Notes: generated by a model not told the origin, from the sequence alone. DNA of 63,654 nt from Fulvivirga imtechensis AK7 (GCF_000331535.1 NZ_AMZN01000068.1:1-63654); one strand, 5' to 3'; shown: positions 8,558 to 18,343, numbered from the stretch's first letter. Translations and numbers: made by a program.

Positions 8558-8701
8558 AATAATTGGTTTTAGATTAATCCCTACTTCCGTTTTAGGTGTG
8601 TTTTCGGTTTATTCCCACCAGTAGTATAAAATTGAGTGTTTCGGGGCTGAGGGTCAATTTTTCAAGGTCTACATAAGGTCTACAGGGGTTTTGGGTTCTA
8701 T

Positions 8702-8738
8702 AAAAAAGCCCTACCGGACTAGCCGGTAGGGCTTTTTT
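8702..8738 (-). terminator. Bidirectional terminator
   Basis: A perfect 16-bp stem (AAAAAAGCCCTACCGG, loop ACTAG, then its complement ending in TTTTTT) lies 20 bp after the collagen-like lipoprotein gene. It would end that transcript and insulate the peptide operon. Confidence 0.9.
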
Positions 8739-8757
8739 ATATCACATTGTTTTTCCG

Positions 8758-9399
8758 CTAAATGCTATTGACAGGCTTTCGCGTATTTGCTTTTTGCTTT
8801 GGAGCAAAGTCAGGAAGGCCGAGGGCCTCTTTCATCCGGTTATAGTCCGAAAGGTCTAACCTGCCACTTGTGTTCCAGAAATCTCCGGGAACAATGACAA
8901 CCCGTGCTATCCACTCATCGGTATCTATCGCGGTGAGGTTGTCCAGCGGAAACTGCGCATCCAAAAACAAGCGCACATCATACTTGGTGAAATCGAAATT
9001 ATACTGAAGTATGCCATCGCCCGTAATAACTGTCTGAGGAAGTTGCCTCCATATTTCTACATCTTCACCGTCTATATTCTGCACATCCCAAAGTAGATAA
9101 ACAACAGCTACATCTGAAGCAAGTCCTTCGAAATCAGTTGGATAGGAAAGGATCACCTCATAGTCAGGTGCGGTGAAGTTAATATTTTCGTATTCAAACA
9201 CATAACCACTTTCTCCGGGAGCGCCTTGCGGTCCCTGTGGTCCTTGCGGCCCGCGGGGTCCGACAGGTCCAGGAGGTCCATCCGGCCCGATATGGCATGC
9301 ACTGGTTGATAGAACAATAATTAGTGTCTGTAAGAAAACTCTAACTGACGTTTTTTTAGAGACACTACATAAACTAAGGATGGAAGTAAACGTTTTCAT
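8758..9399 (-). CDS. Lipoprotein with collagen-like Gly-X-Y segment
   Basis: A protein of about 213 residues with start ATG at 9399. The N-terminus is a lipoprotein signal ending in STSAC, followed immediately by [18 protein letters not shown]-type Gly-X-Y triplets (about nine) and a globular domain of about 140 residues. This layout (lipobox, short collagen-like stalk, conserved C-terminal domain) is common in Bacteroidota and suggests a surface-anchored, perhaps trimeric, protein of unknown function. The stretch of the signal peptide from about residue 12 to 28 ([16 protein letters not shown]) is encoded by a copy of a small repeat element (9318-9367). The signal is therefore partly repeat-derived yet still looks functional. 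Confidence 0.7.
   Translation of the reverse strand: MKTFTSILSLCSVSKKTSVRVFLQTLIIVLSTSACHIGPDGPPGPVGPRGPQGPQGPQGAPGESGYVFEYENINFTAPDYEVILSYPTDFEGLASDVAVVYLLWDVQNIDGEDVEIWRQLPQTVITGDGILQYNFDFTKYDVRLFLDAQFPLDNLTAIDTDEWIARVVIVPGDFWNTSGRLDLSDYNRMKEALGLPDFAPKQKANTRKPVNSI
9318..9367. mobile_element. Minimal copy of the terminal-inverted-repeat element, inside a gene
   Basis: Left end TAATTAGTGTCTGTAAGAAA, a short centre, then GTTTTTTTAGAGACACTA in inverted orientation. Both arms match the ends of the 148-bp element at 38974-39121. The copy is 50 bp long and keeps the host reading frame open, adding about 16 residues to a signal peptide. Confidence 0.65.
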
Positions 9400-9405
9400 A
9401 GCCAA

Positions 9406-9441
9406 CAAAATTTGGTGTTAACAACAGATAACCAAATTTTG
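9406..9441. promoter_or_regulatory. Perfect 11-bp inverted repeat before the lipoprotein start
   Basis: CAAAATTTGGT (9406-9416) and ACCAAATTTTG (9431-9441) are exact inverted copies with a 14-nt loop, ending 7 nt upstream of ATG 9399. It could be an operator, or an RNA hairpin covering the ribosome site. There is no T run, so it is not a classical terminator for the amidase gene upstream. Confidence 0.5.
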
Positions 9442-9516
9442 TTCCAACTTTGGAATAAGATATAAAAATGCCCTTCTTATGTAGAAAAGAGCAGTTTTTA
9501 TGGGTTATTGAAGCAA

Positions 9517-10965
9517 TTAATTATTGCTGCCAGAGTCAGCTTCCTGTTTTTCCATCTCTTCCTTAAAAGCGTCCTCATCGCCATACTTGTCTTCATATAG
9601 AGCATCAAGTTGCTTGGCAAATTGCTGGTTGTATTGCAGCCACTGATCTATCGCACTGAAGTATACATGTGCCACATCTTTTACCCTGCTGCTGGTTTTT
9701 ATACCTCCGATAGTGAAATCTTTCTTTCCCAGCTTGGCCATTTCTTCTATATTATCCTGGTACAGCGCTTCCGAATAGGCAATAGGTCCTCTGACTACCC
9801 TGGTCAGGTAGAGATTTCGGTGGTAGACACCTTCCGACTTATCCGATAAAATGGAAAAACGGGTGGCAAAATCAAAATTATTCTCTTTAGGCAAGGCATC
9901 CACCTTAAGTTCATCATTTAGCGCCTTAATGATATTGCTGGCAAACACGTCCGATTCTTCCAGATCATGGGTTACGAGCAGACGTAGCATCTCAAACCGT
10001 TGGTCAAGCCCATCCTGACCGTCAATTTCAATTCCGAGAAAAGACCCGGGAATAAAAACCATACTGTAATTTTCTGTTACCGGAGGCAGATACAGGTCTC
10101 CATATCGTTTTCCTCCTTCACTAGCATTGTAGTGGACCACAAGCGTAATGTTTGGTTTATACTCATTGATCTTCTTTGCCCTGGCCACGAAATCCATATT
10201 GCGGAATACATCATGGAACAACATAAAATCCGGAGCCTGTCCCGACATCAGGTATTCAAATTTTTCTCTGTTATACCAGTCTTCTTTATACCCGTGAATG
10301 ATATCTTTCTTGTAATCCGTTTGTAGCCATTCATTGTAATTAATGCCCATGGCGCTTTTGCCATACTCATGGGTCAGCATCACATGGGCGCCTTTTTTCT
10401 CCAGCATTTCTTTCAACACCAGGCAGGTGGTATATGCCAGGTTGGATTCAAAAAACTCTATGTGTTGCTTTTGGTTGAAGTGTTTACCTTCAGCCCTGAC
10501 ATAGCGTTGTTCCAGCCGGGCTTCTTCAAAGTTAGAGGCAATATGACCCGGGTCTAGTGCCACCTTCAGTCCTTTGTACTCTGTTACCGGGTACTTTGCA
10601 GGGTTAACATGGGTATTATTGATGCCATAAAAGTAATGGGATCCTTTTCGGGAAAGGATATCGATGATCTCTTCTGTTTTCTTCTTATCCAGCATTTCAA
10701 CGAAATGAGGCATTTCTCTCCAGTACAAAATAAACTCAGGCTTATTTACTTTTTGACTGGTAGGGTAAATGTAAAGGCCCTTGTCGTTTACAATTACATT
10801 GTCGAGGCATTCAGCCTCTTTACATAAAAATTGCAGGTTACGAGTTACTCTGTCTTTATAAAACTGTTTTACCGGGATCGGTTCTATTTTTTGTGCAACT
10901 AGTTTGTCTGAGCAAACAAAAAATATCAATCCTAAAAAAAGGGCGCTATACAACGGATTTTTCAT
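9517..10965 (-). CDS. N-acetylmuramoyl-L-alanine amidase family protein
   Basis: About 482 residues from ATG 10965, which puts a signal peptide at the N-terminus (KNPLYSALFLGLIFFVCSDKLVAQ). An earlier in-frame start at 10992 is less likely. The Amidase_3 fold shows in GLKVALDPGHIAS (zinc ligand His), FFESNLAYTTCLVLKEMLEKKGAHVMLT (zinc ligand Glu) and ITLVVHYNAS (zinc ligand His). The enzyme would cut the bond between MurNAc and the stem peptide in the periplasm. It is longer than typical amidases, with large inserts between the motifs and an acidic C-terminus. It stands alone, downstream of the SanA-like gene on the same strand. Confidence 0.75.
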   Translation of the reverse strand: MKNPLYSALFLGLIFFVCSDKLVAQKIEPIPVKQFYKDRVTRNLQFLCKEAECLDNVIVNDKGLYIYPTSQKVNKPEFILYWREMPHFVEMLDKKKTEEIIDILSRKGSHYFYGINNTHVNPAKYPVTEYKGLKVALDPGHIASNFEEARLEQRYVRAEGKHFNQKQHIEFFESNLAYTTCLVLKEMLEKKGAHVMLTHEYGKSAMGINYNEWLQTDYKKDIIHGYKEDWYNREKFEYLMSGQAPDFMLFHDVFRNMDFVARAKKINEYKPNITLVVHYNASEGGKRYGDLYLPPVTENYSMVFIPGSFLGIEIDGQDGLDQRFEMLRLLVTHDLEESDVFASNIIKALNDELKVDALPKENNFDFATRFSILSDKSEGVYHRNLYLTRVVRGPIAYSEALYQDNIEEMAKLGKKDFTIGGIKTSSRVKDVAHVYFSAIDQWLQYNQQFAKQLDALYEDKYGDEDAFKEEMEKQEADSGSNN

Positions 10966-11058
10966 GATGAGGTAGTTTAAAAAAATAAACATTTAAAATT
11001 TTTGCCGCATATCAAAGATATTGGTTTAAAACATCATTAGAAATACCTTTTCACCAAC

Positions 11059-12084
11059 TTATTTTCCAAAATCAAAGGCATCATATGACAAGTAAACTGC
11101 AATGCTCAGATATATCAGAATAAATGATATCAATACAATGTCTTTTTGGCTAAAGCTCAATTGCCGCCTTACGCCTGTTGACCCATATTCCGGCTGTGTG
11201 TTGAGCACTGCTATATCCAGGATCATTTTAGGTACCGCCAGATGTTCCCGGATAAACATAGGCATGTTCATGCTTCCCTCGGCTTCATAACCAATAGCAT
11301 CTACACCAAAGTACCACGACAGAAACAGTGCCCGCTGCAAGTGAAAGCCCTGACTTACGATCAGTACATTTTTCAAGCCAAACAATCTTTTTGACCGTAC
11401 AATGGAATCAAGGGTTCTGAAGCCTGCGAAATCCAGTTTTATCAGATCCTTTGGAACGCCACGCTTCATCAGGCTCAGCATCATATCCCTGGGCTCATTG
11501 TAGCCTTCCCGGCTATTATCTCCGCTAATCAAAATAGTAGAAACATAGCCCTGTTCGTATAGTTCCACCACAGCATCTATCCGGTATGTATAATATAAAT
11601 TCTCACTCTTTCCATCCTGCAGGTATTTATTCGTACCTAGCAGCAATACCGTATACTTTTCTTTTTCTATGTCTTTGGTATCACTGGCGATCCTGATATT
11701 AGAGTAAAAATCAACTATCAGATTAGCCATGAAAATAAAAAAAAGTGTTGTGAAAATAAGACTGAGCAACCTTTTGCTTAACCACAGCAAGCCATCCAGG
11801 TAAAAGTTTCCCGAATAGAACTTATTGAGCCGGTATAGAAATGATTGATCAATCAGGCTATGCATGATCAAAATTGAAGCTGCCAGAAACAGAAACCCCA
11901 GCAGGTTCCAGCTATCTACATGTTGAAAATACTGAAGCAGATCATTAAATACGGATGAAGCAGTTTTAGTGCCTTTATTAAGGTCTGACAACAGTGTGCT
12001 GATGTCACTGTAGTAAAAAGGGAGCATAAACAGGACTATCAGGAAAAATAGTACCCCCAGAAAGATTAAAAATTTAAGGCCTTT
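11059..12084 (-). CDS. SanA/YdcF-like (DUF218) membrane protein
   Basis: About 341 residues. Three hydrophobic segments in the first 125 residues and one near the C-terminus frame a DUF218 domain: YTVLLLGTNKYL, YRIDAVVELYEQGYVSTILISGDN, EPRDMMLSLMKRGVP, and LIVSQGFHLQRALFLSWYFGVDAIGYEA. Proteins of this family (SanA, YdcF, ElyC) act in envelope integrity, and their biochemical role is unsettled. The start is taken at ATG 12084, just before the first membrane helix; ATG 12099 adds five residues. It could share a transcript with the amidase gene 94 bp downstream. Confidence 0.75.
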   Translation of the reverse strand, partial: KGLKFLIFLGVLFFLIVLFMLPFYYSDISTLLSDLNKGTKTASSVFNDLLQYFQHVDSWNLLGFLFLAASILIMHSLIDQSFLYRLNKFYSGNFYLDGLLWLSKRLLSLIFTTLFFIFMANLIVDFYSNIRIASDTKDIEKEKYTVLLLGTNKYLQDGKSENLYYTYRIDAVVELYEQGYVSTILISGDNSREGYNEPRDMMLSLMKRGVPKDLIKLDFAGFRTLDSIVRSKRLFGLKNVLIVSQGFHLQRALFLSWYFGVDAIGYEAEGSMNMPMFIREHLAVPKMILDIAVLNTQPEYGSTGVRRQLSFSQKDIVLISFILIYLSIAVYLSYDAFDFGK

Positions 12085-12348
12085 CATTTGATAACACATT
12101 CAGGAAATAAAAGCTTCTGTCGTGTCCGAACCAGCCTGTAGTTTCCATTTTGAATTTAGTTTCGAAATATACTAAATCATGGCTTGCTTCACTAAAAGAA
12201 ACGTCAAATTGCCAGGGTAAACGGTAAATGTACAGAACTCACCAGTAGCACAGTATTTTTATCATTAAAAAATTGATAGCAGGGAAAAGCCTCCTTTACA
12301 AATTTTGCAAAGCTCGTAGCTATCGGTTTCCATATTAAATAGTATCAT

Positions 12349-12356
12349 TATCTTTG
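12349..12356 (+). promoter_or_regulatory. -7 element TATCTTTG
   Basis: TATCTTTG fits TAnnTTTG exactly, with TTTC 18 nt upstream in place of TTTG. Transcription would begin near 12363, which rules out the in-frame TTG at 12354 as the start of the following gene. Confidence 0.5.
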
Positions 12357-12374
12357 GTAGGTATTATTTTAAAG

Positions 12375-14333
12375 ATGTATATGAACAAACTGCTGAACTA
12401 CCTGCACCAAATGGCCTGGCCTGTATTAATACTCATAACAGTGATCGCTTGCCAGTCACATGTTGAAAAACCGAAGGAAAGTAGCCTCAGTAAATTTGAG
12501 GACTCTTTGACCGTTGAAATATATGATCTACAGGACAAAAGAGACAGCCGGGGGCTAATGAGTTACTTTAATAATGAAAACGAGCGCTACAGAAAGGAGG
12601 CTGCCCTTGCTTTTGGTTCCGTACAGGATTCCGCGGCCATCCCTATGCTGGCGCTCCTGCTGAATGACCAGTCTCCCAAAGTGCGTAAAGCGGCTGCTTA
12701 TGCGTTAGGTCAATCCTACGACTCCGGTGCGGTAAAACCCATTGTTCGGGCATTGAGCGCTGAAGATAGCCTGTTTGTGCGCAGGGAGCTGTATGAGGCG
12801 TTAGGGAAGGTGATTACACAACCTCAGTTGCCGTTGCTATATCAACAGCCTGACAATAACCCCGAGGAGAAGGAGGGAATGGCCTGGGGTTTGTATAGAG
12901 CTGGCCTTAGAAATGTACACGATGCCGCAGCCGTAGAATTAGCAATTTCTTATCTAAATAGCGCTAATAGCTATGATACAAGGCTTGGAGCAGCTCACTT
13001 TTTATCAAGAACGCGCGATCTCGATTTAGGAGCCCATGAAAATGTATTGATCACCTCCTCTACTGAAGATCCGTCTGCAAATGTAAGGATGGCTGCTATC
13101 ATGGCACTTAGAAAAGTACCTTCTTTTCCTGCTCTAAAAACCCTGTCACATTCGGCCTTATCGGATAACGATTATCGTGTAAGGGCGAATAGCTTGCGTG
13201 GTTTAGCTACTTTTGATTTCGATGCTATTAAATTTTTTGCATTCAAAGCCCTGAGTGACAGTAATATCAATGTGGCTATTGCTGCTGCAGAACTTATTGA
13301 TTCCAAAGCTATTCCCGACCCCGAAGTTTTGGAACAGGCCGAGAAACAAAATCATCCGCGCGTGAAAGCGAGTTTATATGGTACGGCCTTGAGATTGGCC
13401 GTTGATAAGGATGAGGTTATTAAAAAAATAAGACAGGAATATGAGGAAAGCGAAGACCCTTACTTCAAAGCAGGATTGTTGAGCGCTTTGGGCCATTCAA
13501 TAAAATCACACGAATTTATCATTACAAAGACCTTCTCGGAAGAACATCCTGCAATAACTACTGCTGGCATTGAGGCACTGATAAACTTGCGGACAGAGGA
13601 AGATTTTCCGCCTCAGCTTAAACCTGCTTTTGCCGAGATTTTTGAGCAAGCGATGGAAACAGGCGATATTGCTATGGTGGCTACTACGGCAGGGTTGCTA
13701 AGTGATCCGAAGCTTGGCTTTAAGGAGGAATATAGTAGCACCGGGTTTTTATATCAGGCAAAATCGAGACTTTCTCTGCCAAAGGATAATGAAGCCTTAC
13801 AGGTGCTGAATCGGGCCATAGCTTATTTTGAGGGGAAAGAGAAGATGCCGGAAACTAAAAATGAGTACAACAACCCAATAGATTGGAAGCTGATAAAGTC
13901 AATAGAAAAGGATCAGGTGGTGAGGGTGAATACAGAGAAGGGTGATTTCCTGATGCGACTGTTGGTAGAAGATGCACCCGGTTCCGTTGCCAATTTTGTC
14001 AGACTATCGCAAGCAGGATATTTCGATAACAAAAATTTTCATCGCGTGGTACCTAATTTTGTGGTCCAAGGAGGCTGCAGCCGTGGCGATGGCTATGGTG
14101 GAGAGGACTATAGCATAAGATCTGAGCTTACAAACCTCAGATATCAGGAGGGTTCGGTAGGAATGGCCTCAGCCGGGAAAGATACGGAGGGTACTCAATG
14201 GTTTGTTACACATTCGCCAACACCACATTTAGATGGAAGATATACTATATTTGCACAAGTTACCGAAGGTATGGATGTTGTACACCAAATAGAAGTGGGC
14301 GACAAGATACTTTCTGTTGAATTATTGAAGTAA
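12375..14333 (+). CDS. Lipoprotein with HEAT repeats and cyclophilin-type PPIase domain
   Basis: About 652 residues; ATG 12375 or 12381 follows the predicted promoter. The N-terminus is a lipoprotein signal ending in VIAC. The middle (about residues 45-480) has repeated helix pairs of HEAT type (VRKAAAYALGQSYDSGAVKPIVRAL, VRMAAIMALRKV, VRANSLRGLATF). The C-terminal part of about 150 residues is a cyclophilin domain: VRVNTEKGDFLMRLL, PGSVANFVRLSQAGYFDN, FHRVVPNFVVQGG, GTQWFVTHSPTPHLDGRYTIFAQV. It should catalyse cis/trans proline isomerisation on periplasmic proteins, using the HEAT array as a scaffold. It lies 37 bp before purK but is probably functionally separate. Confidence 0.85.
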   Translation: MYMNKLLNYLHQMAWPVLILITVIACQSHVEKPKESSLSKFEDSLTVEIYDLQDKRDSRGLMSYFNNENERYRKEAALAFGSVQDSAAIPMLALLLNDQSPKVRKAAAYALGQSYDSGAVKPIVRALSAEDSLFVRRELYEALGKVITQPQLPLLYQQPDNNPEEKEGMAWGLYRAGLRNVHDAAAVELAISYLNSANSYDTRLGAAHFLSRTRDLDLGAHENVLITSSTEDPSANVRMAAIMALRKVPSFPALKTLSHSALSDNDYRVRANSLRGLATFDFDAIKFFAFKALSDSNINVAIAAAELIDSKAIPDPEVLEQAEKQNHPRVKASLYGTALRLAVDKDEVIKKIRQEYEESEDPYFKAGLLSALGHSIKSHEFIITKTFSEEHPAITTAGIEALINLRTEEDFPPQLKPAFAEIFEQAMETGDIAMVATTAGLLSDPKLGFKEEYSSTGFLYQAKSRLSLPKDNEALQVLNRAIAYFEGKEKMPETKNEYNNPIDWKLIKSIEKDQVVRVNTEKGDFLMRLLVEDAPGSVANFVRLSQAGYFDNKNFHRVVPNFVVQGGCSRGDGYGGEDYSIRSELTNLRYQEGSVGMASAGKDTEGTQWFVTHSPTPHLDGRYTIFAQVTEGMDVVHQIEVGDKILSVELLK

Positions 14334-14370
14334 TAGCCCTTTTTTTAACGAGAAGGACAAAAGAGCGTTA

Positions 14371-15513
14371 ATGGCAAACAAATCTATCCAAAATCAAAAA
14401 CTGGGAATACTCGGAGGAGGTCAACTGGGGCGAATGCTGATACAGTCAGCCCTGGATCTCAATATTGATATCAATGTGCTTGACCCGGATGAAAATGCCC
14501 CCTGCAAACACATATCAGCAGAGTTTACAGCAGGAAAACTCACAGATTTCGATACTGTATATAAGTTCGGAAAATCATGTGATCTGCTGACGATTGAAAT
14601 AGAAAATGTCAATACTCAGGCGCTTAAAAAGCTTCAGTCTGAAGGAAAGAAGGTATTTCCTCAGCCAGACGTAATTGAGCTGGTGCAGGACAAAAGGACC
14701 CAGAAGCGGTTTTATAAGGAGAATAATATTCCCACGGCTGATTTTGTGCTAACGGAAAACAAAGAAGACGTTAGAAAATATACTGATCGCCTGCCTGCCG
14801 TGCATAAGCTGGGTAGGGAAGGTTACGATGGTCGCGGGGTGCAGGTAATTAAGGATAAAGAAGCATTGGATAAGGCGTTTGATGCGCCCGGGGTGCTGGA
14901 AGATCTGGTCAATTTCAAAAAGGAGATATCGGTCATAGTGGCGCGGAATGAAAACGGAGAAGTGAAAGCTTTTCCGGTAGTAGAACTGGTATTTCATCCT
15001 GAGGCTAACCTTGTTGAATACCTTTTTGCACCGGCCGGCATTTCAGAGCGGGTGGCTTTGGAGGCAGAGCGGCTTGCTATAACGGTAATCAATACACTAG
15101 GCATGGTAGGATTGCTTGCTGTAGAGATGTTTGTAACACATGATGATCAGGTGCTGGTAAATGAAATCGCTCCACGACCGCATAATAGCGGGCATCAGAC
15201 AATAGAGGCGAACTACACCTCTCAATACGAACAACACCTGCGCTCGATCTTCAACATGCCTCTGGGCGATACTTCTGCTGTTCTGCCCTCGGCCATGGTG
15301 AACCTTTTAGGCGAGGATGGGTATTCTGGCACGGCAAAGTATGAAGGACTTGAGGAAGTGCTCGGGCAGAAGGGTGTACACGTGCATTTGTATGGCAAAA
15401 AACTGACGAAGCCGTTCAGAAAAATGGGTCATGTTACCATTGTTGACGAAGATGTTGCCGTGTTAAGGCAGAAAGTAGATTTTGTAAAGAACACATTAAA
15501 AGTAATTGCATAA
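14371..15513 (+). CDS. purK: N5-carboxyaminoimidazole ribonucleotide synthase
   Basis: A 380-residue ATP-grasp enzyme. The N-terminal [18 protein letters not shown] nucleotide-binding start and DPDENAPC are typical of PurK, as are GYDGRGVQ (ATP-grasp loop) and [18 protein letters not shown]. It carboxylates AIR with bicarbonate and ATP in de novo purine synthesis. Its stop overlaps the purE start by one base (TAATG), so the pair is translationally coupled. Confidence 0.95.
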   Translation: MANKSIQNQKLGILGGGQLGRMLIQSALDLNIDINVLDPDENAPCKHISAEFTAGKLTDFDTVYKFGKSCDLLTIEIENVNTQALKKLQSEGKKVFPQPDVIELVQDKRTQKRFYKENNIPTADFVLTENKEDVRKYTDRLPAVHKLGREGYDGRGVQVIKDKEALDKAFDAPGVLEDLVNFKKEISVIVARNENGEVKAFPVVELVFHPEANLVEYLFAPAGISERVALEAERLAITVINTLGMVGLLAVEMFVTHDDQVLVNEIAPRPHNSGHQTIEANYTSQYEQHLRSIFNMPLGDTSAVLPSAMVNLLGEDGYSGTAKYEGLEEVLGQKGVHVHLYGKKLTKPFRKMGHVTIVDEDVAVLRQKVDFVKNTLKVIA

Positions 15514-16025
15514 TGAGCCAACCAAAAGTAGGCGTGATCATGGGTAGCCAGTCAGACCTTAGGATAATGAAAGAGGCCGCAGAGATACTGGAGCAGCTAA
15601 AGGTACCGTTTGAACTCACCATTGTATCTGCGCACCGTACTCCCGAGCGTATGGTAGAATACGCCACCTCTGCAAGATCCCGGGGGTTGAAGGTAATTAT
15701 TGCCGGTGCTGGTGGTGCAGCACACTTGCCAGGGATGGTGGCTTCGATGACCACCCTTCCGGTGATTGGAGTGCCGGTAAAATCCAGCAATTCTATTGAT
15801 GGTTGGGACTCGGTACTATCCATTTTGCAGATGCCGGGAGGAATACCAGTGGCTACTGTAGCCCTGGATGGAGCAAAGAATGCAGGTATCCTGGCTGCTG
15901 AGATCATCAGTACTTTTGATGACGAAATTGCTTCTAATCTGGAATCGTACAAAAAGGAACTGAAGGACAAAGTGCTTAAAACAGCAGATGCTGTAGAGAC
16001 AAAGGGGTGGAGGGCTGAAAGCTAG
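15513..16025 (+). CDS. purE: N5-CAIR mutase
   Basis: 170 residues, the normal PurE length. Motifs: [21 protein letters not shown], the [14 protein letters not shown] substrate loop with the catalytic His, and [17 protein letters not shown]. It moves the carboxyl group of N5-CAIR to C4, giving CAIR. The ATG overlaps the purK stop by one base. Confidence 0.96.
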   Translation: MSQPKVGVIMGSQSDLRIMKEAAEILEQLKVPFELTIVSAHRTPERMVEYATSARSRGLKVIIAGAGGAAHLPGMVASMTTLPVIGVPVKSSNSIDGWDSVLSILQMPGGIPVATVALDGAKNAGILAAEIISTFDDEIASNLESYKKELKDKVLKTADAVETKGWRAES

Positions 16026-16091
16026 TGGTATAGACCGCTCTGCGAAAAATATTTCTCGGATTTTTCAACAAAAGTGTTTACATTTTCAGTT

Positions 16092-17369
16092 ATGAATCCT
16101 TCTCAAAAAGGCTGGCTAAGGGATTTTTTGAAAATCCGGAAGCATATGTTTGTGGAATCTGAAGAATTTAAAAAGACCCGCCAGGGCCAAAATCCTGATC
16201 AGTCGTTCTATGGTCTCATACAGCCAACAGGGATTATGTATGGTTATCCGTTTTTTATAGCGGATATAAGCGAACATAACAACTGGAGCGCAATAGACAG
16301 GATAAAAGTGATCCTTGCTGATAGTTTTATTAATATTGCTGAGCTATATAATGAAAAGCCAATCACCTCAGAAGAAGAGTTTTGGCAACTGATGCACAAT
16401 ACCATGGATAGCGTCAACCATTTTTACAATGGTGTGTACCCTGAGCTTTCCACACCTACCACGAGCTGGCTTGGCCAAAAGAAGGATGTACTAACCGTTA
16501 CGGAAACACTTCTTGAAAAGCGGGTAAAGCACACCTTCAAGAGAGCAGGTAACTTTTGGGCAGAATTTTTTCACCATACACAGTTGTTTCTCGATATTTA
16601 TATTTTTGGTCAGTGGAGCCACACTCAGCCGGACAAAGTGCTGCTTGAATTTTTTAAGGAAGAAAAAGAGGAGCTGAGTTATACGGCAGTAAAAGTAATG
16701 GCCGCAGCAGCACATGCCAATGAGCATATTGAAAGTGAAGAGGAGAAACTTTTCGAACATTTTATAGAGAATTCCGGCCTTCCGGCTGAGAAGCGCAGAG
16801 TCGCTAACGAGTATTTTGAGCATGGATTAGCCATTCAGGATATTCCTATAGAGGAGACGGACCCATGGGTGATCCGCAAATTCTTTCTGGAATTGGCGAT
16901 CCTTACGGTCTGGTCTGACAAAAAAATTGAAGATGTAGAATGGACCTTTCTGTCAAATTTTTATTTATCCCTGGGGTTTTCCGAAGAAGATTTTGACAGT
17001 AGTATGATTGCGGTTGAAGGGTTTGTATTGCAAAACTGGGATCAATTGGATAACCTGAAAGAAAGAAAAGATCATCTGGTGATTGAGAAGGATTATATCA
17101 GTCGTATTTCCAAAACGGCAAACCAGTTTAAAAACAGGATACAAAAAGACATTATGGAGGATAAGAGCTTGCGAGACCTCCTTCGTAAAGGTAGTACCAC
17201 CGAGCTGAACTCCGATGAGAAGGAGCTGATACGTAGCAAGTTCCTCTTGATATTAAAGACAATACCTACTTTTAGGGTCATCTCTCTTCCCGATGATTTT
17301 CTTACCTTTTCGCTTCTGCTACAGGTAATACCCAAAGAGGTTATCAATGAGGTGATTAGAGATGGTTAG
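16092..17369 (+). CDS. TerB-like domain protein of unknown function
   Basis: About 425 residues, with ATG 16092 preferred over GTG 16074. No signal peptide or membrane helix is seen. Two helical stretches, KVMAAAAHANEHIESEEEKLFEHFIENSGL and ELAILTVWSDKKIEDVEWTFLSNFYLSLGFSEED, have the acidic helix-turn pattern of TerB/DUF533-like domains, which bind metal ions in tellurite-resistance and stress systems. A convergent TerC gene lies 20 bp away, which is suggestive because TerB and TerC proteins are reported to interact. The gene ends inside a copy of the small repeat. Function otherwise unknown. Confidence 0.5.
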   Translation: MNPSQKGWLRDFLKIRKHMFVESEEFKKTRQGQNPDQSFYGLIQPTGIMYGYPFFIADISEHNNWSAIDRIKVILADSFINIAELYNEKPITSEEEFWQLMHNTMDSVNHFYNGVYPELSTPTTSWLGQKKDVLTVTETLLEKRVKHTFKRAGNFWAEFFHHTQLFLDIYIFGQWSHTQPDKVLLEFFKEEKEELSYTAVKVMAAAAHANEHIESEEEKLFEHFIENSGLPAEKRRVANEYFEHGLAIQDIPIEETDPWVIRKFFLELAILTVWSDKKIEDVEWTFLSNFYLSLGFSEEDFDSSMIAVEGFVLQNWDQLDNLKERKDHLVIEKDYISRISKTANQFKNRIQKDIMEDKSLRDLLRKGSTTELNSDEKELIRSKFLLILKTIPTFRVISLPDDFLTFSLLLQVIPKEVINEVIRDG

Positions 17370-17395
17370 AGTTTTCTTAGAGACACTAATTATTT
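17370..17395. repeat. Single end of the small repeat, between convergent genes
   Basis: GAGTTTTCTTAGAGACACTAATTA follows the TerB-like stop directly. Its trailing TTA is at or next to the minus-strand stop codon of the TerC gene (17390-17392). Same end sequence as at 77, 9318, 32687, 38974 and 39098. Confidence 0.65.
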
Positions 17396-18343
17396 TACGG
17401 TTTCGGCTTTAGGTATCAGCAAAGACATGATTACCGAGGCGGTCAATGTCACAATTATCACTGTAAAAGAGACTGTAATCGGGACATGAACATTGATGAT
17501 CTCCAGCAGCATTTTTGCTCCAATAAAGATCAGGATGAATGAAAGGCCTTTCTGTAATAAATAAAAGCGATCAATAATACCTGCAAGTAAAAAGAACTTC
17601 GCCCTTAAACCCAGAACAGCAAATATGTTAGAAGTATAGATAATGAATTCACTTTGGGTAATGGCAAATGCTGCAGGGATTGAATCTACGGCAAATATTA
17701 GATCAGTGGTTTCAATTAATAATATAACCAGGAAGAGCGGAGTGAACATTAACCGGCCGTTGCGCTTGAGAATAAAACGGCCCCCGAAGTCACCTTTTGT
17801 GATCCGGAGGTACTTCCGGGCAAACTTTAAAACAGGGTTTTTACCCGGATCAATGTCATCGGCATCACCTTCAAAAAAGATCTTAATCCCGGAATAGACA
17901 AGAAACACTCCGAATATATAGAGTATCCAATAAAACTGGCCGATTAGATATGCGCCTACAAATATGAAAATTGCCCGGAATACAAGTGCACCAAGAATAC
18001 CCCAGAAGAGAATATTGTGATAGTATTGTTCTTCTACCCTAAAATATCTCAAAATGAGAAGTATGACGAAAATATTGTCTACCGAAAGGGCATATTCGGT
18101 AAGATAAGCCGAGAAAAAAGTAAGTGATTTGGTGGCTCCCCCATCGTATAGGTAGATCAGATAGCCAAAGCTCACGGAGATTATCACCCAAAAGATGGAT
18201 TGATAAAGAGCCGATTTGGTTGAGATTATGTGCGCCTTCTTATTAAAGACTCCGAGGTCAATTATTAAAAAGAGGACAATAACTACCCCAAACAGAGCGA
18301 ATAATAGAGTCTCATGTGAGTTGTCAAAAAGCGCTAAAAGCAT
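17390..18343 (-). CDS. TerC/Alx family integral membrane protein
   Basis: 317 residues with about nine hydrophobic helices. Family signatures include LTEYALSVDNIFVILLILRYF, with the conserved acidic residue in a membrane helix, and IETTDLIFAVDSIPAAFAIT. TerC/Alx proteins export manganese or supply metal to extracytoplasmic proteins. The gene is monocistronic and convergent with the TerB-like gene. Confidence 0.9.
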   Translation of the reverse strand: MLLALFDNSHETLLFALFGVVIVLFLIIDLGVFNKKAHIISTKSALYQSIFWVIISVSFGYLIYLYDGGATKSLTFFSAYLTEYALSVDNIFVILLILRYFRVEEQYYHNILFWGILGALVFRAIFIFVGAYLIGQFYWILYIFGVFLVYSGIKIFFEGDADDIDPGKNPVLKFARKYLRITKGDFGGRFILKRNGRLMFTPLFLVILLIETTDLIFAVDSIPAAFAITQSEFIIYTSNIFAVLGLRAKFFLLAGIIDRFYLLQKGLSFILIFIGAKMLLEIINVHVPITVSFTVIIVTLTASVIMSLLIPKAETVK

